The translations under genes were made by a program, and so were the position numbers. DNA of 64,000 bases, taken from the NCBI GenBank assembly GCA_963971425.1, contig OZ020525.1, positions 11,662,187 through 11,726,186 on the forward strand, read 5' to 3'. How positions within the stretch are numbered: position 1 is the first letter of the stretch; each line of letters begins with the position of its first letter. Under the pieces are notes generated by a model, which saw nothing but the letters and a program-made list of their open reading frames with translations, made no database searches and was not told the DNA's origin. Positions 45,020-56,630 of the stretch are shown piece after piece. Source of the DNA: Bryoerythrophyllum caledonicum. Its lineage: Eukaryota; Streptophyta; Bryopsida; Pottiales; Pottiaceae.

Positions 45020-45880
45020 GGAGGGGTGTGCGCGCGCACACCCCTGGTTGTTGTTGTGAGGGATGGCTGTGAGAGTGAGAGAGAGGGTTTGGAGGAGGGA
45101 GAGGATTGTGGGTTTGTGAGAGGAACTTGTGAGGGCGGAGAGTGAGTAGAGAGGAGTTGTGAGGGAGAGGAATGGAAGGGAGGTGTGAGGGAGAGTTGTG
45201 GCGGCTAGGGTTTGGAGAGAGATGGAGAGTTCGGGAGNNNNNNNNNNNNNNNNNNNNNNNNNNNNNNNNNNNNNNNNNNNNNNNNNNNNNNNNNNNNNNN
45301 NNNNNNNNNNNNNNNNNNNNNNNNNNNNNNNNNNNNNNNNNNNNNNNNNNNNNNNNNNNNNNNNNNNNNNNNNNNNNNNNNNNNNNNNNNNNNNNNNNNN
45401 NNNNNNNNNNNNNNNNNNNNNNNNNNNNNNNNNNNNNCGGAGAGATTGATGCCGGGAGGCTGCCGCGCCGCTAGTCCACTGCAAGGGTTCTGTGGGGCTG
45501 TGGCGCCTTAACTAAAAAATCCTAAATTTTAATGGAAACCCTGAACTCATAAAGCTCTTCAATTGTCGTCAAGAGGTGGCACGCGGCGGAAACTTACGAA
45601 GGCCAGGTCGTTTTTGGATTGATGGAGGAACACCAGCAGTTGGGGGTGTGCGCGCGCACACCTCCAGTCTATGGGTACTCCATGAGGTGTCGTGCGAACT
45701 CCATGGGAACGGCGGCTAGGGTTTGGGTGCGGCGCCTAGATCTTCGGTGCGGCGGCTAGGGTTTGGGTGTGGCAGCTAGGGTTTGGGTGTGGCGGCTAGG
45801 TCTTGGGTGCGGCAGCTAGGGTTTGGGTGCGGCGGCTAGGGTTTGGGTGCCTGGGTGTGGCGGCTAGGGTTTAAGGCAGT
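45020..45880. other. GC-rich island with assembly gap between the divergent genes
   Basis: G-rich on the plus strand. The palindrome GTGTGCGCGCGCACAC occurs at 45028-45043 inside a larger palindrome, and again at 45646-45661. The gap (N) is 45238-45437. This island lies roughly midway between the two gene starts (43,688 and 48,165) and may be a bidirectional control region. Confidence 0.45.
45711..45874 (+). repeat. 20-bp minisatellite
   Basis: About eight copies of GGCTAGGGTTTGGGTGYGGC with few variants. The unit contains CTAGGGTTTGGG, reminiscent of a telomere unit. Confidence 0.8.
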
Positions 45881-48164
45881 GAGTTAATGTGCCATACTAA
45901 GGATCTACTGCCATAATGCTAGCTACTCTCTCGACTTCAATTCTGTGTGGTTTTGGTGTAATAGTTTCAGTTGAACGAAGGCTGAACTCACGAGTTGTTG
46001 ACTGTTACATGTGTATTCACTGAACTTTGTTGAATTTGCAATTTTGTACGCACTCAAGTTGGTGTCCTCATTTGTGTTCTAAAATATTTGTACTCACCTA
46101 ACACTATCATAACTATCACTGAACTTCAAGCATCAAGAACCTAACCTTGGAGTTCCCTCATTTTCAGAACTGAAACAAACTCAAAAGCTTACCAGAGTTT
46201 CAAAAATCTCCTTGATGTGCAAATTTCCTCCAATCTACACAGAACACAAAGTTCACAGGAATTAGTCAATGAAATAAATATTACATTGCCTTGAGGTTTC
46301 AATTGCAAGAGAGCTCACCTTAGAAACTGGGAAAAGAAATGACCTCTACATTTGCATGAAAACCTTATATCCATGTTGGAATCTTGTGCCTCAAGTTTAC
46401 TAGAGGAAATTTGACTTTGGTCTTTGGACCTTTTGCTTTGTTTCTCCTTAGGTTCCCGCTTTTTACATATAATATTAAAATTTCGAGCTATATGTAGTAT
46501 GAAGATACTTAGAAGTTTTTAACTTATAGTTTACCATATGAATTTTATGCATGTGTTGCAGGTAAAGTACGAAGAGTTGAAAAACATGTTCAACAACAAC
46601 GGAATGGTGATTTAATGTTGGACACCATCAAACAACAGTGCGTGTACCACTAACACCTGCAACGTATCTTGAGGTAAATTTTGTTTTTTATACAACTTTA
46701 ATATTATGTGTTGATTGAGCTTCTGTACTATGTTGTTTGTAGAATAACCTTTATGTGGATGTACAACCCCTTTCTTTTATTAGTGATTGTAACAAGTTCG
46801 AATAGTGTCAGTAATACCAAGTAGAGAACATGGTTCATTTTATTCCCTAGGTTCATTGGATTCCCTTCGTTTCAGTTCACTTGGATTCAAAAGATTGCAT
46901 CACACATGATCTAGATTTATTATCATCATGTCAGAAATGATATTAGTTCTATTTTATACCAATGTTTAGGGATGCAAAACGGGTGTAGCATATTTAACCC
47001 CTAAAGGATCAAGTGTCAAAAATGGGCTTTTTGAAAGTTCGGTCAGGTTCCTATGGTGTCAATTTCTAACATTCATCTTTGAAAATTACACTATAGAAAG
47101 GTATTACAAAGACTTTAGTGGGAATACAATTATTACCTAAATTGGACATTTGTTCAAAAAAATTTAGAGTTTTGAATTTCAAATGGGGAGAGCAGGCAAG
47201 TCGGGCACGTCCAAAATCTATTGCTAGGACACTCTGTTGAATGTGAGATTTTCAGTACTTGCAAGTAATATTATTTTTCTTAATGATGTCAAAGTAAGTT
47301 CTTGTCTTTAGTGAAAAATAACATATCAATCTAAGTCAAACATTTTCACACATTGTCACTCGTTGTTGGGCAAGGTACCAAAAAAACTTCTTGTTTTCCA
47401 AATAAAACCTAGATATCTTTTTATTTTTCACTTTTTATTTTTTCCACAACAATATGTGGTGTAAACCATCTTATTGACCATTTGGACTACCAATCTCAAA
47501 CATATTAAGTTCACAAAAAATTACAGTTAGAATTAACAAATTCCGAACTTCTACTCCTTGTACAGTTGTTTTGAATATGCTAAACCCGTTCTCTACCTCT
47601 AAAAATTGGTGTAGAAGGAACTAACATCATCCTTAACAAGATGGTTATGGATTTCGACCTTCTGTAGTGTCAAAATTAGATACCAAGTGAAGTCAAAGTC
47701 TGCTGATCCACAGCACGCAGGGAAGAATATGAACCATATGCTTAACTTCAAATACTATTATCTTTCAATCCGTACGGTCAAAGTTTATGAAACTTATGTA
47801 TATATATTACTTAATAAGTCTTAATCGAGATCCTATGGTCAAAACTAAAAATAATAGTTTTCATTTCCTGTTTTGTTCATTGCACTAGAATTCATGAATT
47901 TTGAAGTGTTTTGGATGTAACACTGTCATTGTACCTTCAGGGTTAAAGACCCGTGCAAGGAGTTCATGCTTTACAAATTCTTAATTTTTTCCATTTTAAA
48001 GTTGTTTTATCAAAAGGTCCAATATCATCATCATATTTTGAACAGTAAATATGTGTTTAGAAACATATCTTTTATCAGATGAATGGTGCTTTTAAGGTTA
48101 ACAATTAGTACATGTATTTTGACTACTGTGCAGCCAAAATGTTCCTATTTTTTCAATAGTGATA
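45881..48164. repeat. Non-coding centre of the two-gene element
   Basis: 47,250-47,860 is an R-family copy, and 46,860-47,000 includes a short inverted piece of the same family. A segment at 46,562-46,673 is flanked by TTGCAG and GTAAAT, and CTGTGCAG stands at 48,126-48,133. An upstream non-coding exon of the DUF7869-type gene is therefore possible, but I cannot confirm it. Confidence 0.4.
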
Positions 48165-51100
48165 ATGGAGAGCCGCACGATTCAAACTCCTTCAATACGG
48201 CCACACATCCAAAGGGATAATATGCATTCCAATAGCTCTGTGGGGGCCCGATTAGTACGAGCAGCACGTGCAAGGCAAATTCAACAGAGATCTGATGGGA
48301 TCATGACATCTGAATTGGAAAGGGCAGTAGAATTGCTTTCTGAAACAGGGGATGTGGTGGGCTTAGCAACCAGGGAGCATGCATTCAAAAGTGGCATGGA
48401 ATTGAATGGATCGAAGTTGTTCCCATTCGAGGTGGCGGTGCGTATCACTAGGGTAGATGATGCATTGCATTGGACCGGAGAGATTGTAGGAGAACGCCTT
48501 GGCATGTGTGTGGGCTTGATCATTCGTTGGCATCGATCTTTGCTACGTGTAGTGGCAATAGAACCTGATATCATAGGTGTCCATGGTGACAATGGATCAC
48601 AGATATCGCCTACACAAGTGATGGCCCCAGAATTTGATTTTTCTGTGTTCATCAACACACCAGGATCCACGGAGAGGTCTCGACGCAGTAGTCATGCTTC
48701 AAACGCCATAGATGAGAATTCACCATTTTTTCAATCTACTCCCTCAAACATCCAAGATTTGCCCCATGTAGATGGATTTGCTTATGTTAGACCAACACGT
48801 CGTCCATATTCTATGCAAAATAGGAGAAGGAGAGATTCAAGAGAGCCATCATTGACGGAAGCTGCACGAGCTAAGGTATCGCTTAGAAGCGTACAAATTG
48901 CAATGGAACAAGGAGGATGCAAACGCAATTGTTTGAGGGACGTTCCAGCAAGGTATCTATTGGACATGCGATATAATGCATGGGGTAATGAGTTTTCAGT
49001 ACGAAGTACGTGGATGAGACAGATGCTGGTTTCTTTTTACACAAGGACGGAAGGAACTCGTCGAGACAAGTTTGTAACAAAGTTAGATGGGAAAGAAGTT
49101 TGCAATGCCTGCTACGCTCTTGGGGTTGGATATTCACAGAGGCGCTTTAAGCAATTGAAGATGGACTGTTTAATATATGGAAGAGTGACATCAATTCACG
49201 GCAATACCCTTTCAGATCCAATCAGAGAGAGCACTAGGATGTCTACGGCAGAGGCTTGCTTTAAATCGTTTGTCGATGAAGCTGGTTGTCCTCAACCTCA
49301 TCGTTGTATTCGCCGTAAGAGTGACAACGAGGTGGTGCCTCTCATTCTCCTTCCTATGAATACAGCCAAATTTGATGTATTCAATTACGTGAACGAGGAG
49401 GTCAAGAGAATTTGTAATGGTGAAACCATTTCTATGAGTTCGTTCCGGAGGATGTGGCGCATCAAGTATCCCCACGTTCAGGTACCTCCATTCTCGAGAT
49501 TCTCAAAGTGTTATCATTGTTGGGAGTATAAATGTGCCATGGAGGGAACCACCAATGCGGATGCAAGAATAAAGATAAAAGAGTTGTTTATGTTGCATCT
49601 ACGCAACCAGATGGAAGAACGTAGGCATTATTGGATATTCAAGAGGTCGTGTTATATTAGCCCTGAGCTGTATATGTGCATCATAGTAGATGGCATGGAC
49701 CAAAATACGACCATGGTACCGAGGATGCGGCAGACTGTGAAGAACATTGAACACCGGTTTGTGAAGACCCATCTGTGTGGTGCTCTTGTACATGGTATTG
49801 GTTTATATTGCGACGTGTGGTTTGGAGCTCACCACAAACACGATAGCAACCAAGTCGTGAGTACATTGTTGTACGTGATAGGAGATGTGCTGCGGAGGAA
49901 GGGCTTTTTGCCACCAACATTGCGAATCCAGGCGGACAACTGCACACGCGAGAACAAAAACATTTATATGTTTGCTCTATGTGCTACATTGGTAGGATTG
50001 GGGTTTTTTCAGGAGGTGGAACTATCTTTTCTTATAGTGGGCCATACACACGAAGATATTGATCAACGCTTCAGTTGTATATCAAATACGTTGAAGAGGT
50101 CGGACGTGGACTCGTTGAAGGAAATGATGAGTCTTATAGAACAAGGAACATCTCCTACAGAGGCATTTGTTAGCGCCCGGCTGCTAGAGAATGTATGGGA
50201 TTGGAAATTGTTCATAACTCCTCACTTACTGACAGGTCAGGATTCATTGATGGGCATAACATTTCCGCACCACATGCGATTCTATATGGACAATCGAGAA
50301 GGGACTCGTGAAGTACGAGTACAACACAAACATTATTGCAAGGATCCATGGGGACCGGAGGCAGGAACGAAAACTTTGAGGTCGTTGCCATGTAGGGATG
50401 AGCGACCATCGTTTGCGGAAGTATTTGGAGCGGACGAACGGGAGTTGAAGGCGTTGGATGACTTCATTGTATATAAACAAAGGTGCATTCAAAGGTTGCA
50501 GCATGAGGACAAGAATCGTGAGGCAAAAGTAGAGGCTGAAAGATTGAAACTCTATTTAGCTGAATTTCCACACAAGGATCGTAGCAATGAGCATCGTTCC
50601 TCACCGTTTTGGCCTTCAGAGTTCTGCAACACCGTACCTACAGAGACTGCATCTTTGGATGTAATGGATGGTACAAGTGAAGAAAATCGCGAGATAGATG
50701 TCGTAGAGCAGGTAGTGGCGATGCTTCCAAATGCCGAGGCTCGAGGATACTTTGGTCCTCGTAGAGGAAGACCCTCTAATCAAGCAGTGCGTAGGGCACA
50801 ACAAACAGAGCGCAACTATGTTGAGGAACGCGCCGAAGAAGGAGGAATGTATGAAGGTAATCACAACCCATTTCCACCATTTAATCCACAATCTGATATC
50901 CGTTGTGGACAGTTTGTAGCCTTGAGTGTTGATCGAGCAGAGATAGAAGGTGGTGTACCATTCTATGTGGGAAAAGTGATTGAGGAAGGAAAAAACCAAT
51001 GGAGACTTAAGATGAAGGTTTGCTGGTATTGGCCCATCATTCAAAGGGGGGTTACTGATGGACATGGGTCTTCTGCACAACGATATGCAAATTGCATGGA

Positions 51101-51356
51101 TTCATTCTGGGAGCCATCTGGGGAGAGCCATAGTTGGGTAGAGAAAGATGCATGCATTTTTTCATGGGTAGACACATTGGAAAGAACCATGTCCGGGGCC
51201 AGCGGGTGGAGAAAGCGCAATGTATTTGGAGTGCAGGTTGAAAGCAGGATTCGCATTCTTCAATCGGCAAAGGCTCACATCCTACAATATATTGCAATGC
51301 AAACCGAAGCTATCGATGACGACCGTTTGCAAGCAGCCCTAAATTCTATGGAGTAG
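48165..51356 (+). CDS. DUF7869-type protein, putative RNase H-fold transposase, intact
   Basis: This is the longest intact frame of the window: 1,063 codons from the ATG at 48165 to TAG at 51354-51356. A GTG at 48159 is in frame but less likely as start. Residues 1-240 are variable. Residues about 250-340 carry GCKRNCLRD and KEVCNACYALGVGYSQRR, a Cys-rich N-terminal module of this group. Residues about 445-480 give PHVQVPPFSRFSKCYHCW. The core follows: VDGMDQN (Asp about 509/512), QADNCTRENKN (Asp about 591) and GHTHEDIDQRFS (about 626-637). I know this core from large families of uncharacterised animal and algal proteins annotated DUF7869. Two conserved Asp plus an acidic HED motif suggest an RNase H-like DDE/D nuclease; that function is inferred. 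A KRRGRP-like GRRGRPSN motif lies near residue 865. Confidence 0.7.
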   Translation: MESRTIQTPSIRPHIQRDNMHSNSSVGARLVRAARARQIQQRSDGIMTSELERAVELLSETGDVVGLATREHAFKSGMELNGSKLFPFEVAVRITRVDDALHWTGEIVGERLGMCVGLIIRWHRSLLRVVAIEPDIIGVHGDNGSQISPTQVMAPEFDFSVFINTPGSTERSRRSSHASNAIDENSPFFQSTPSNIQDLPHVDGFAYVRPTRRPYSMQNRRRRDSREPSLTEAARAKVSLRSVQIAMEQGGCKRNCLRDVPARYLLDMRYNAWGNEFSVRSTWMRQMLVSFYTRTEGTRRDKFVTKLDGKEVCNACYALGVGYSQRRFKQLKMDCLIYGRVTSIHGNTLSDPIRESTRMSTAEACFKSFVDEAGCPQPHRCIRRKSDNEVVPLILLPMNTAKFDVFNYVNEEVKRICNGETISMSSFRRMWRIKYPHVQVPPFSRFSKCYHCWEYKCAMEGTTNADARIKIKELFMLHLRNQMEERRHYWIFKRSCYISPELYMCIIVDGMDQNTTMVPRMRQTVKNIEHRFVKTHLCGALVHGIGLYCDVWFGAHHKHDSNQVVSTLLYVIGDVLRRKGFLPPTLRIQADNCTRENKNIYMFALCATLVGLGFFQEVELSFLIVGHTHEDIDQRFSCISNTLKRSDVDSLKEMMSLIEQGTSPTEAFVSARLLENVWDWKLFITPHLLTGQDSLMGITFPHHMRFYMDNREGTREVRVQHKHYCKDPWGPEAGTKTLRSLPCRDERPSFAEVFGADERELKALDDFIVYKQRCIQRLQHEDKNREAKVEAERLKLYLAEFPHKDRSNEHRSSPFWPSEFCNTVPTETASLDVMDGTSEENREIDVVEQVVAMLPNAEARGYFGPRRGRPSNQAVRRAQQTERNYVEERAEEGGMYEGNHNPFPPFNPQSDIRCGQFVALSVDRAEIEGGVPFYVGKVIEEGKNQWRLKMKVCWYWPIIQRGVTDGHGSSAQRYANCMDSFWEPSGESHSWVEKDACIFSWVDTLERTMSGASGWRKRNVFGVQVESRIRILQSAKAHILQYIAMQTEAIDDDRLQAALNSME

Positions 51357-51929
51357 ATAGTGTGCTTTTTAGAGGGTATACTAGTTGTGTATGGTAATTG
51401 ATATATAGTGTATGTGTAAGAGTAGTATATTCTAAGGGTGATGTAAGACGTTATGTCATTAATCCTTTAGAGTAAAGCTGTGTTTACTATTGGTGCTAAG
51501 TCCAATTGTTAAAGCATCTATATTTAGTTTTCACCATTGTATGCATTCTGTACTACGTAGAATATTTTTTAATCAACTGCCAACCCTTGCAAAAAGTATG
51601 TTTTTTTGTAATTACGCCTGTTTATGTAGTACAATCCTTGAAATCTATCTTTGAAATATTGTGAAACTATATTAAATACACATTTATCTAGTATTAACGA
51701 GGATCCACCACAAATTAGTTGAAAATGCCAAGAAAATCGCTTCGAATATGAACAACCATGATTGTACGTAATATTGTTGCAGAATCTCAATTTTTTTTTC
51801 CTTTGGAAAACATTTTTTTTCTTTGTTTTTTTTTTTTTTTCCAATTTTGCAACTTTTGTTCGCAATGGCCGCCGTTGTACCCAAGTGCACTTTTAAATGG
51901 CCAAGTGCATAATTGCTTAATTGCGTGTT

Positions 51930-53240
51930 TTTTTAGTGGCAAAGGGTCTGCTACTTAGCAGATTCGGAGGGCCAACTTCGATGGACTAATGCGAACGGAT
52001 CCCTACTCGATTGGGGTTGTAATTTGAAGGGCGTACAGAACCTAAAGCTAGTTTTGAAGGGACTCTAAGCACGCTCAATTCCAAACAAAGACAACAAAGT
52101 TATGGCCGTTGTAGAGGTCATTGCCATACTTGAAATGCGACGGCTTCTAATTCTCTTACTTTTTAGGATGAACCTTCGATGAATTAAGTCAATTGGATGG
52201 ATGTTTGGTTTGGATGATAAGTTGACTTATGTTGGATGGAATCAAATGTCATTTTAAGATTAAAATGACCGTGATATTTTAAGATCACATTAAGGTTAAA
52301 ATTAGCTTCACATATGTGGGACATGATAGGAGGTTTCAGTTGTGAAGATTTCACCTACGGCCCTTCGACTTGTCTTGTATCTAGGCCGTGATAGGAGGTT
52401 TTAGTGGTGAAGATTTCACATACTGCCTTTCTGGTGGCGTGTCAAGTCTGGTTTAGGTTGTGGGGTGATTTATTTTAAAGGTGAAGTCAAAATTGGCTTC
52501 ACACATGATTTTTTGAGATTTTTTGTTGAACAAACAACTTTTTATTAGCTTCTTGTTGACATGATTTTTGTAGAAATCCAACTTACGATTCAAAAGCTAC
52601 AAATGTTTCTAGTAACATATACAAATAGCGCAACGGTTTAGTGTGACATATAACAAATAGTGTAGCAATACTTTGATTAATCCTAAATTCTATAGAAATT
52701 TGACTTGTTATCCATTTAAAAATACAATAAAAACTTTCACTTTGAAAGATGCATGGAAATCTTTGCATCTACTGTACAAATTTTTTAATTTCAAAAATAT
52801 GAGAAGGATATGATATATGCTAAACTTGTAAGTGTATTGTCAATTTTCAACACATAGTTGCATTCTAGGGTTTTTAAGGACATCTTCTATCCCTTTTCTA
52901 CTTTTAAATATAGTGCCCATGTGCCTAATATGATTCTTTTCAAGTTAAAATTAGAAATCTACGACCTCTAATGCAGAAATTTGATATAGATAGTGGTTGA
53001 AGTTTGTTGAAGGTGTTTGGTATGGCCTTAAAAAGATTTTATGTCTTACTTCAAAGGCTGATATATTTTAATTCGAGCGATTAAGCTAAAAAAAAATTTT
53101 ACCATGTACACTTGTTCAATCCTAGTACAAGATCCTATGGTTAGATATGTAAAAGTTGTGTTTATATGCATTTTGTGTTGAATGCATTGAAACTGGCAAT
53201 TTTTAGTGAGTTTGGGTGTTAAAATGTCAGGGTCCTTTAG
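51930..53240. other. No recognisable gene
   Basis: AT-rich flank of the two-gene element. An imperfect direct repeat of about 60 bp (GATAGGAGGTTT...GTGAAGATTTCAC) lies at 52,323-52,440. Nothing else is supported. Confidence 0.4.
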
Positions 53241-53289
53241 GGATTATTGGATTTCTTCTAAGACGATGTGATGCAACAATTTGCTTGAG

Positions 53290-53780
53290 TACTTCATTCC
53301 AAAGTTTTTTTTATAGAATTGAGGTTAGGCAATTGTGGTGAATGCCATATGATCTTAAACTCATGTGTCAAAACCCAATCTTTCATATACTTAGATAAGT
53401 ATTTAGGGTTGACGTGTTGGAAAATAACTTTCTTTTCTTCTAAACCATGCATGTGTATGGAGTTTATGAATTCCATCTCCAAAATATCACAAAATACATA
53501 TGTATCTCCAGTCCTTCTATGAAAGAAAGGTAGTCAATTCTTTTCTAGCCTTTACAACCCCAAGTCATAATAATTCTTCCCCTAGATCTGATAGTAGGTT
53601 GCACATGTTGGTCAAAAAATGTTCTCAGCTCCCTTTTTAACAAAATTGTAGCCAATCTTAGAGAAATAAAATTGAATTTTGTGTGGATTGATGGAGAGGT
53701 GGCGGTGAGCGGCGAGGAGTGGAAACATATGGTAGTGAGTAGTAGTGAGGGACGTGATACATGTTGAAATGTGTCCACAT
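53290..53780 (-). pseudogene. Tc1/mariner transposase remnant
   Basis: Minus-strand frame 53,778-53,545 reads HTKFNFI, QHVQPTI and GRIIMTWGC, matching the Tc1 pattern KFNLFG...HVKPTVKHGGGSIMVWGC. Frame 53,482-53,294 reads VIFQHVNPKYLSKYMKDW, then WHSPQLPNLNSIKKTLE. These match FQQDNDPKHTSKxVKDW and WPxQSPDLNPIENLWE, with the second catalytic Asp position changed (HVN for QDN). Heavily decayed; no terminal repeats identified. Confidence 0.8.
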
Positions 53781-53789
53781 TAAATTTTT

Positions 53790-55744
53790 TCCAGAACCAG
53801 AATCGATGTGGTCCACATCATTTCTCACCAACATTACCACACTATGTTCAATGTTTAGTGTAGTGGATAAAGGGGTGGTAAATTTTGTGAGATTTCAACA
53901 ACATACAACTCTGGCAAGTTTGGAAGTTTCCGGCTTAAACATCTATTGAGAACAACGATCCTAAATTTATTTTTGTAGATTGGCAAAAATGCTACAACCT
54001 TTACTTTGAAGGGCTTTGAAGGAATTTGGGAAAGTAATCAAGCACATAGTACATGGAGATAAGGTAAACCCCCCCTAACCAACGAATTAAGCAATGGGCA
54101 TATATGGAGAGAACAAATAATATTACAATTATATTCTAGTGATAGGCACTAGAACTACATTTAAACCCAAGTGATTTCATATTTTCCCAATAAAATATGA
54201 ATTTGTTATGAATTTTCAATTTATCAAGGCTTTTCCAAGTCCCATTCTCCATTGACGTCCCTCATGTCACAAATTTTGTATAATGATATTTTTTTCAATT
54301 TTGACATTTTCATCTAATAATTTCCCATATAACTCAGCATGCTTTAACCCCAAAATGACCACGGTTAATTTCACTCCAAAATTGGTCCAAATTTGCCATT
54401 GTAAAAAAACAGGTAAAATTTTGGACTTTCAACTATAAGGTCTTCAAATAGACTTCTTCATTATCATGCCGTATTTTTTGGTTGCAATCCACAGCACGGG
54501 TATGAAGATTACAGTGTTTGAAGTGCAACAAAAAGTATTCCCCCACCCCTTGCCCATCAATGTGAAATTTTTGACTCCGCTTAAGGTGTTTTTTGACCTA
54601 AAGACAAGAATTATTTTTTCACATCTTCAAAGGTAGAAATATTCAGTATATATATGATAAATATTGATGTTAATAGAAACTTCTAGAAATTTTTTGGAGT
54701 TGCTCAAAGTCCCAAGTTTTGCACTTAGAATGACATAAGTTTCTCTTTAAAGGTCCATTGTGAAAAAAAATTATATTTCCACAAAGCAACTACTATGCCG
54801 TGTCTTCAAAAAATAAATCCAAAAACTTATGATCAAAATTGAGACCATAGGAACGTGTCAAAAAAGAAAACGCCGTCAAGGGGTAGATGGTCCTCGAGGG
54901 ATTAACCTTTTACCGCCTAGGAAGTCCAAAATGCAACTCCGGAGGTGCTAAAACTCAATTTGCATGAAATCCATGAGGATCTTGGCTTTGAAATGTGAGG
55001 GTCAAATTCATGCACACATTACATGAACACTCTCCAACAATTAGATCATGCTTTGGACTTATAGAACTCTTGGAAAAGTTAGGAATACAACACAAAATAC
55101 ACCAAATACACTAAAATACAGTGAATACAGTGAATACAATGAATACCATGCCACATACTATGTTGTTTTGCACACACATGCACATTGATTTTGGTCCTAA
55201 ATTCTGATTGAACTTCATCTTTAAGACATTCTTCACTATTTTGTGAGTGTTGATCTCTCCTCACATACAAAACTTCCGTTTTTATTCGTATAAGGTTGGA
55301 ACATTTTTGTTTACAATCAAGTAGAAAAAAGAAAAAAAATCACCAATAATTGTGTATAAATATTTTTTTCACATATGATATGTCAATGTGAAGCTATCAA
55401 CCTAGTGCACATGTAAACCGCTCTAATTCAGAGAAAAAAAATTCTTGCAAGAATCTATTGATGATTAAAGTAGTACACCCTCCAAATTCCATAGTTTTCA
55501 CTACCAATATACAGTAACTTTAAACACTATAATCTATTCCAACAACCGTTGGATGTTGTGCAAAATTTCTCCAATGTTCAGGTCAAGGGTTAAGTTCATT
55601 TTTGTAAAGTTAGATATTAATATTAGGCATTGTATTTCCATCAAATCCGGTTCAAAGAAAAAAATCAGCAGAAATCTTGGTTTTTCTAGAGGTATCCGTT
55701 GGCGGTAAAGGGTGGAAGCCAAACCTTACCCTAACCTACAGTAG
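53790..55744. repeat. AT-rich stretch with a dispersed repeat
   Basis: 54,064-54,220 is related to 17,969-18,110. The rest (AT-rich, homopolymer runs) has no gene that I can support. 55,085-55,150 contains a short run of AAATACA/GAATACA repeats. Confidence 0.4.
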
Positions 55745-56113
55745 TACCATAGGTGAACCTGTGGTTCAGCACCTCCATGCCGAACAATTAATTAAAGTGA
55801 GAAATGGCCATTCGGCATCCAAAATAAAAATATATTAACTTTTGCAAGAAATCACATATTTACTGTATTTAGCACATTTGACAACCATGGGGCTTGAATC
55901 CAAGACCTTGGGGTTTTTAATCAAAGCCTCTTTGTATTCACAACTTTGAAGGGAGGCTTTTCCTAGCCCCACTCCCCTTTAATGTCTACTAATGTGACAA
56001 AATCTGTAAATATAGAGTTTCTCTAGTTTTGGCAATTTCATTAAATATTTTCCCACTTAATTCGGCAAGCATTTTCTAATTAATAAACTCCGAACTAGAG
56101 GTTCACCTACGGT
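55745..56113. mobile_element. MITE-like element of about 370 bp
   Basis: ACCATAGGTGAACCTGTGGT at the left is matched, inverted and with few mismatches, by GAACTAGAGGTTCACCTACG at the right. A target duplication is not clear. No coding capacity. Confidence 0.5.
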
Positions 56114-56170
56114 GGCAGCCAGGTTTTTCTTGTAGCTTTTCAACTAATTTTAGCCACTTTAGAAGAACGT

Positions 56171-56424
56171 TATCCTGAGTCTCTGCCACAAACCTGAGAA
56201 TGATCTGCCACAACTTGAGAATAATCTGCCACAAACCTGAGAATAATCTGCTACAAACCTCAGAATAATCTGCCACAAACCTCAGAATAATGTGCCACAA
56301 ACCTGAGAATAATCTGCTACAAACCTCAGAATAATCTGCTACAAACCTCAGAATAACCTGCTACAAACCTCAGAATAATGTGCCACAAACCTCAGAATGG
56401 TCTGGCACAAACCTCAGAATAATC
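56171..56424 (+). repeat. 22-bp minisatellite
   Basis: About eleven to twelve copies of AATCTGCCACAAACCTGAGA-type units (CC/CT and TGAG/TCAG variants), starting just after the MITE-like element. Confidence 0.85.
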
Positions 56425-56630
56425 AAAGTTAAACAGAGACATCTGAACGCGACGCTGCAAATTCCTTGTCAGAGATACTTGGAGGATTTGCGGAGTGTGC
56501 TTTTGGATTAACGCAAGATGGAGTGGTCCTACCCATTCCTTGTCAGTAGAATACTGTACCACCAATCGCATGAACAGTTTCAGATATAATGACGATTTCC
56601 TGCCTTGAAATTTTTAAGCAACATGACTAC

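Larger units (their letters stand above)
39125..51929. mobile_element. Two-gene DNA transposon candidate, 12.8 kb, 32-bp inverted ends
   Basis: 39125-39156 begins AACACGCAATTAAGCAATTA. It is matched, inverted, by 51898-51929 with one mismatch in 32 bp. Immediately inside each end lies a further small palindrome built from TGCACTT/AAGTGCA. Two genes lie inside, divergent, with stop codons 598 bp (left) and 573 bp (right) from the ends. They are the ParB/methyltransferase-like frame (43688-39723, minus) and the DUF7869-type gene (48165-51356, plus). The flanks are T-rich (TTTT outside both ends), so a 4-bp TTTT duplication is possible but not provable. The central 4.5 kb holds R-family repeats, a GC-rich island and the assembly gap. 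I know of no named superfamily with this gene pair. Confidence 0.65.

Noticed and set aside
45017-45511. Open frames spanning the assembly gap
   Set aside because: They consist mainly of unknown residues from the 200 Ns.
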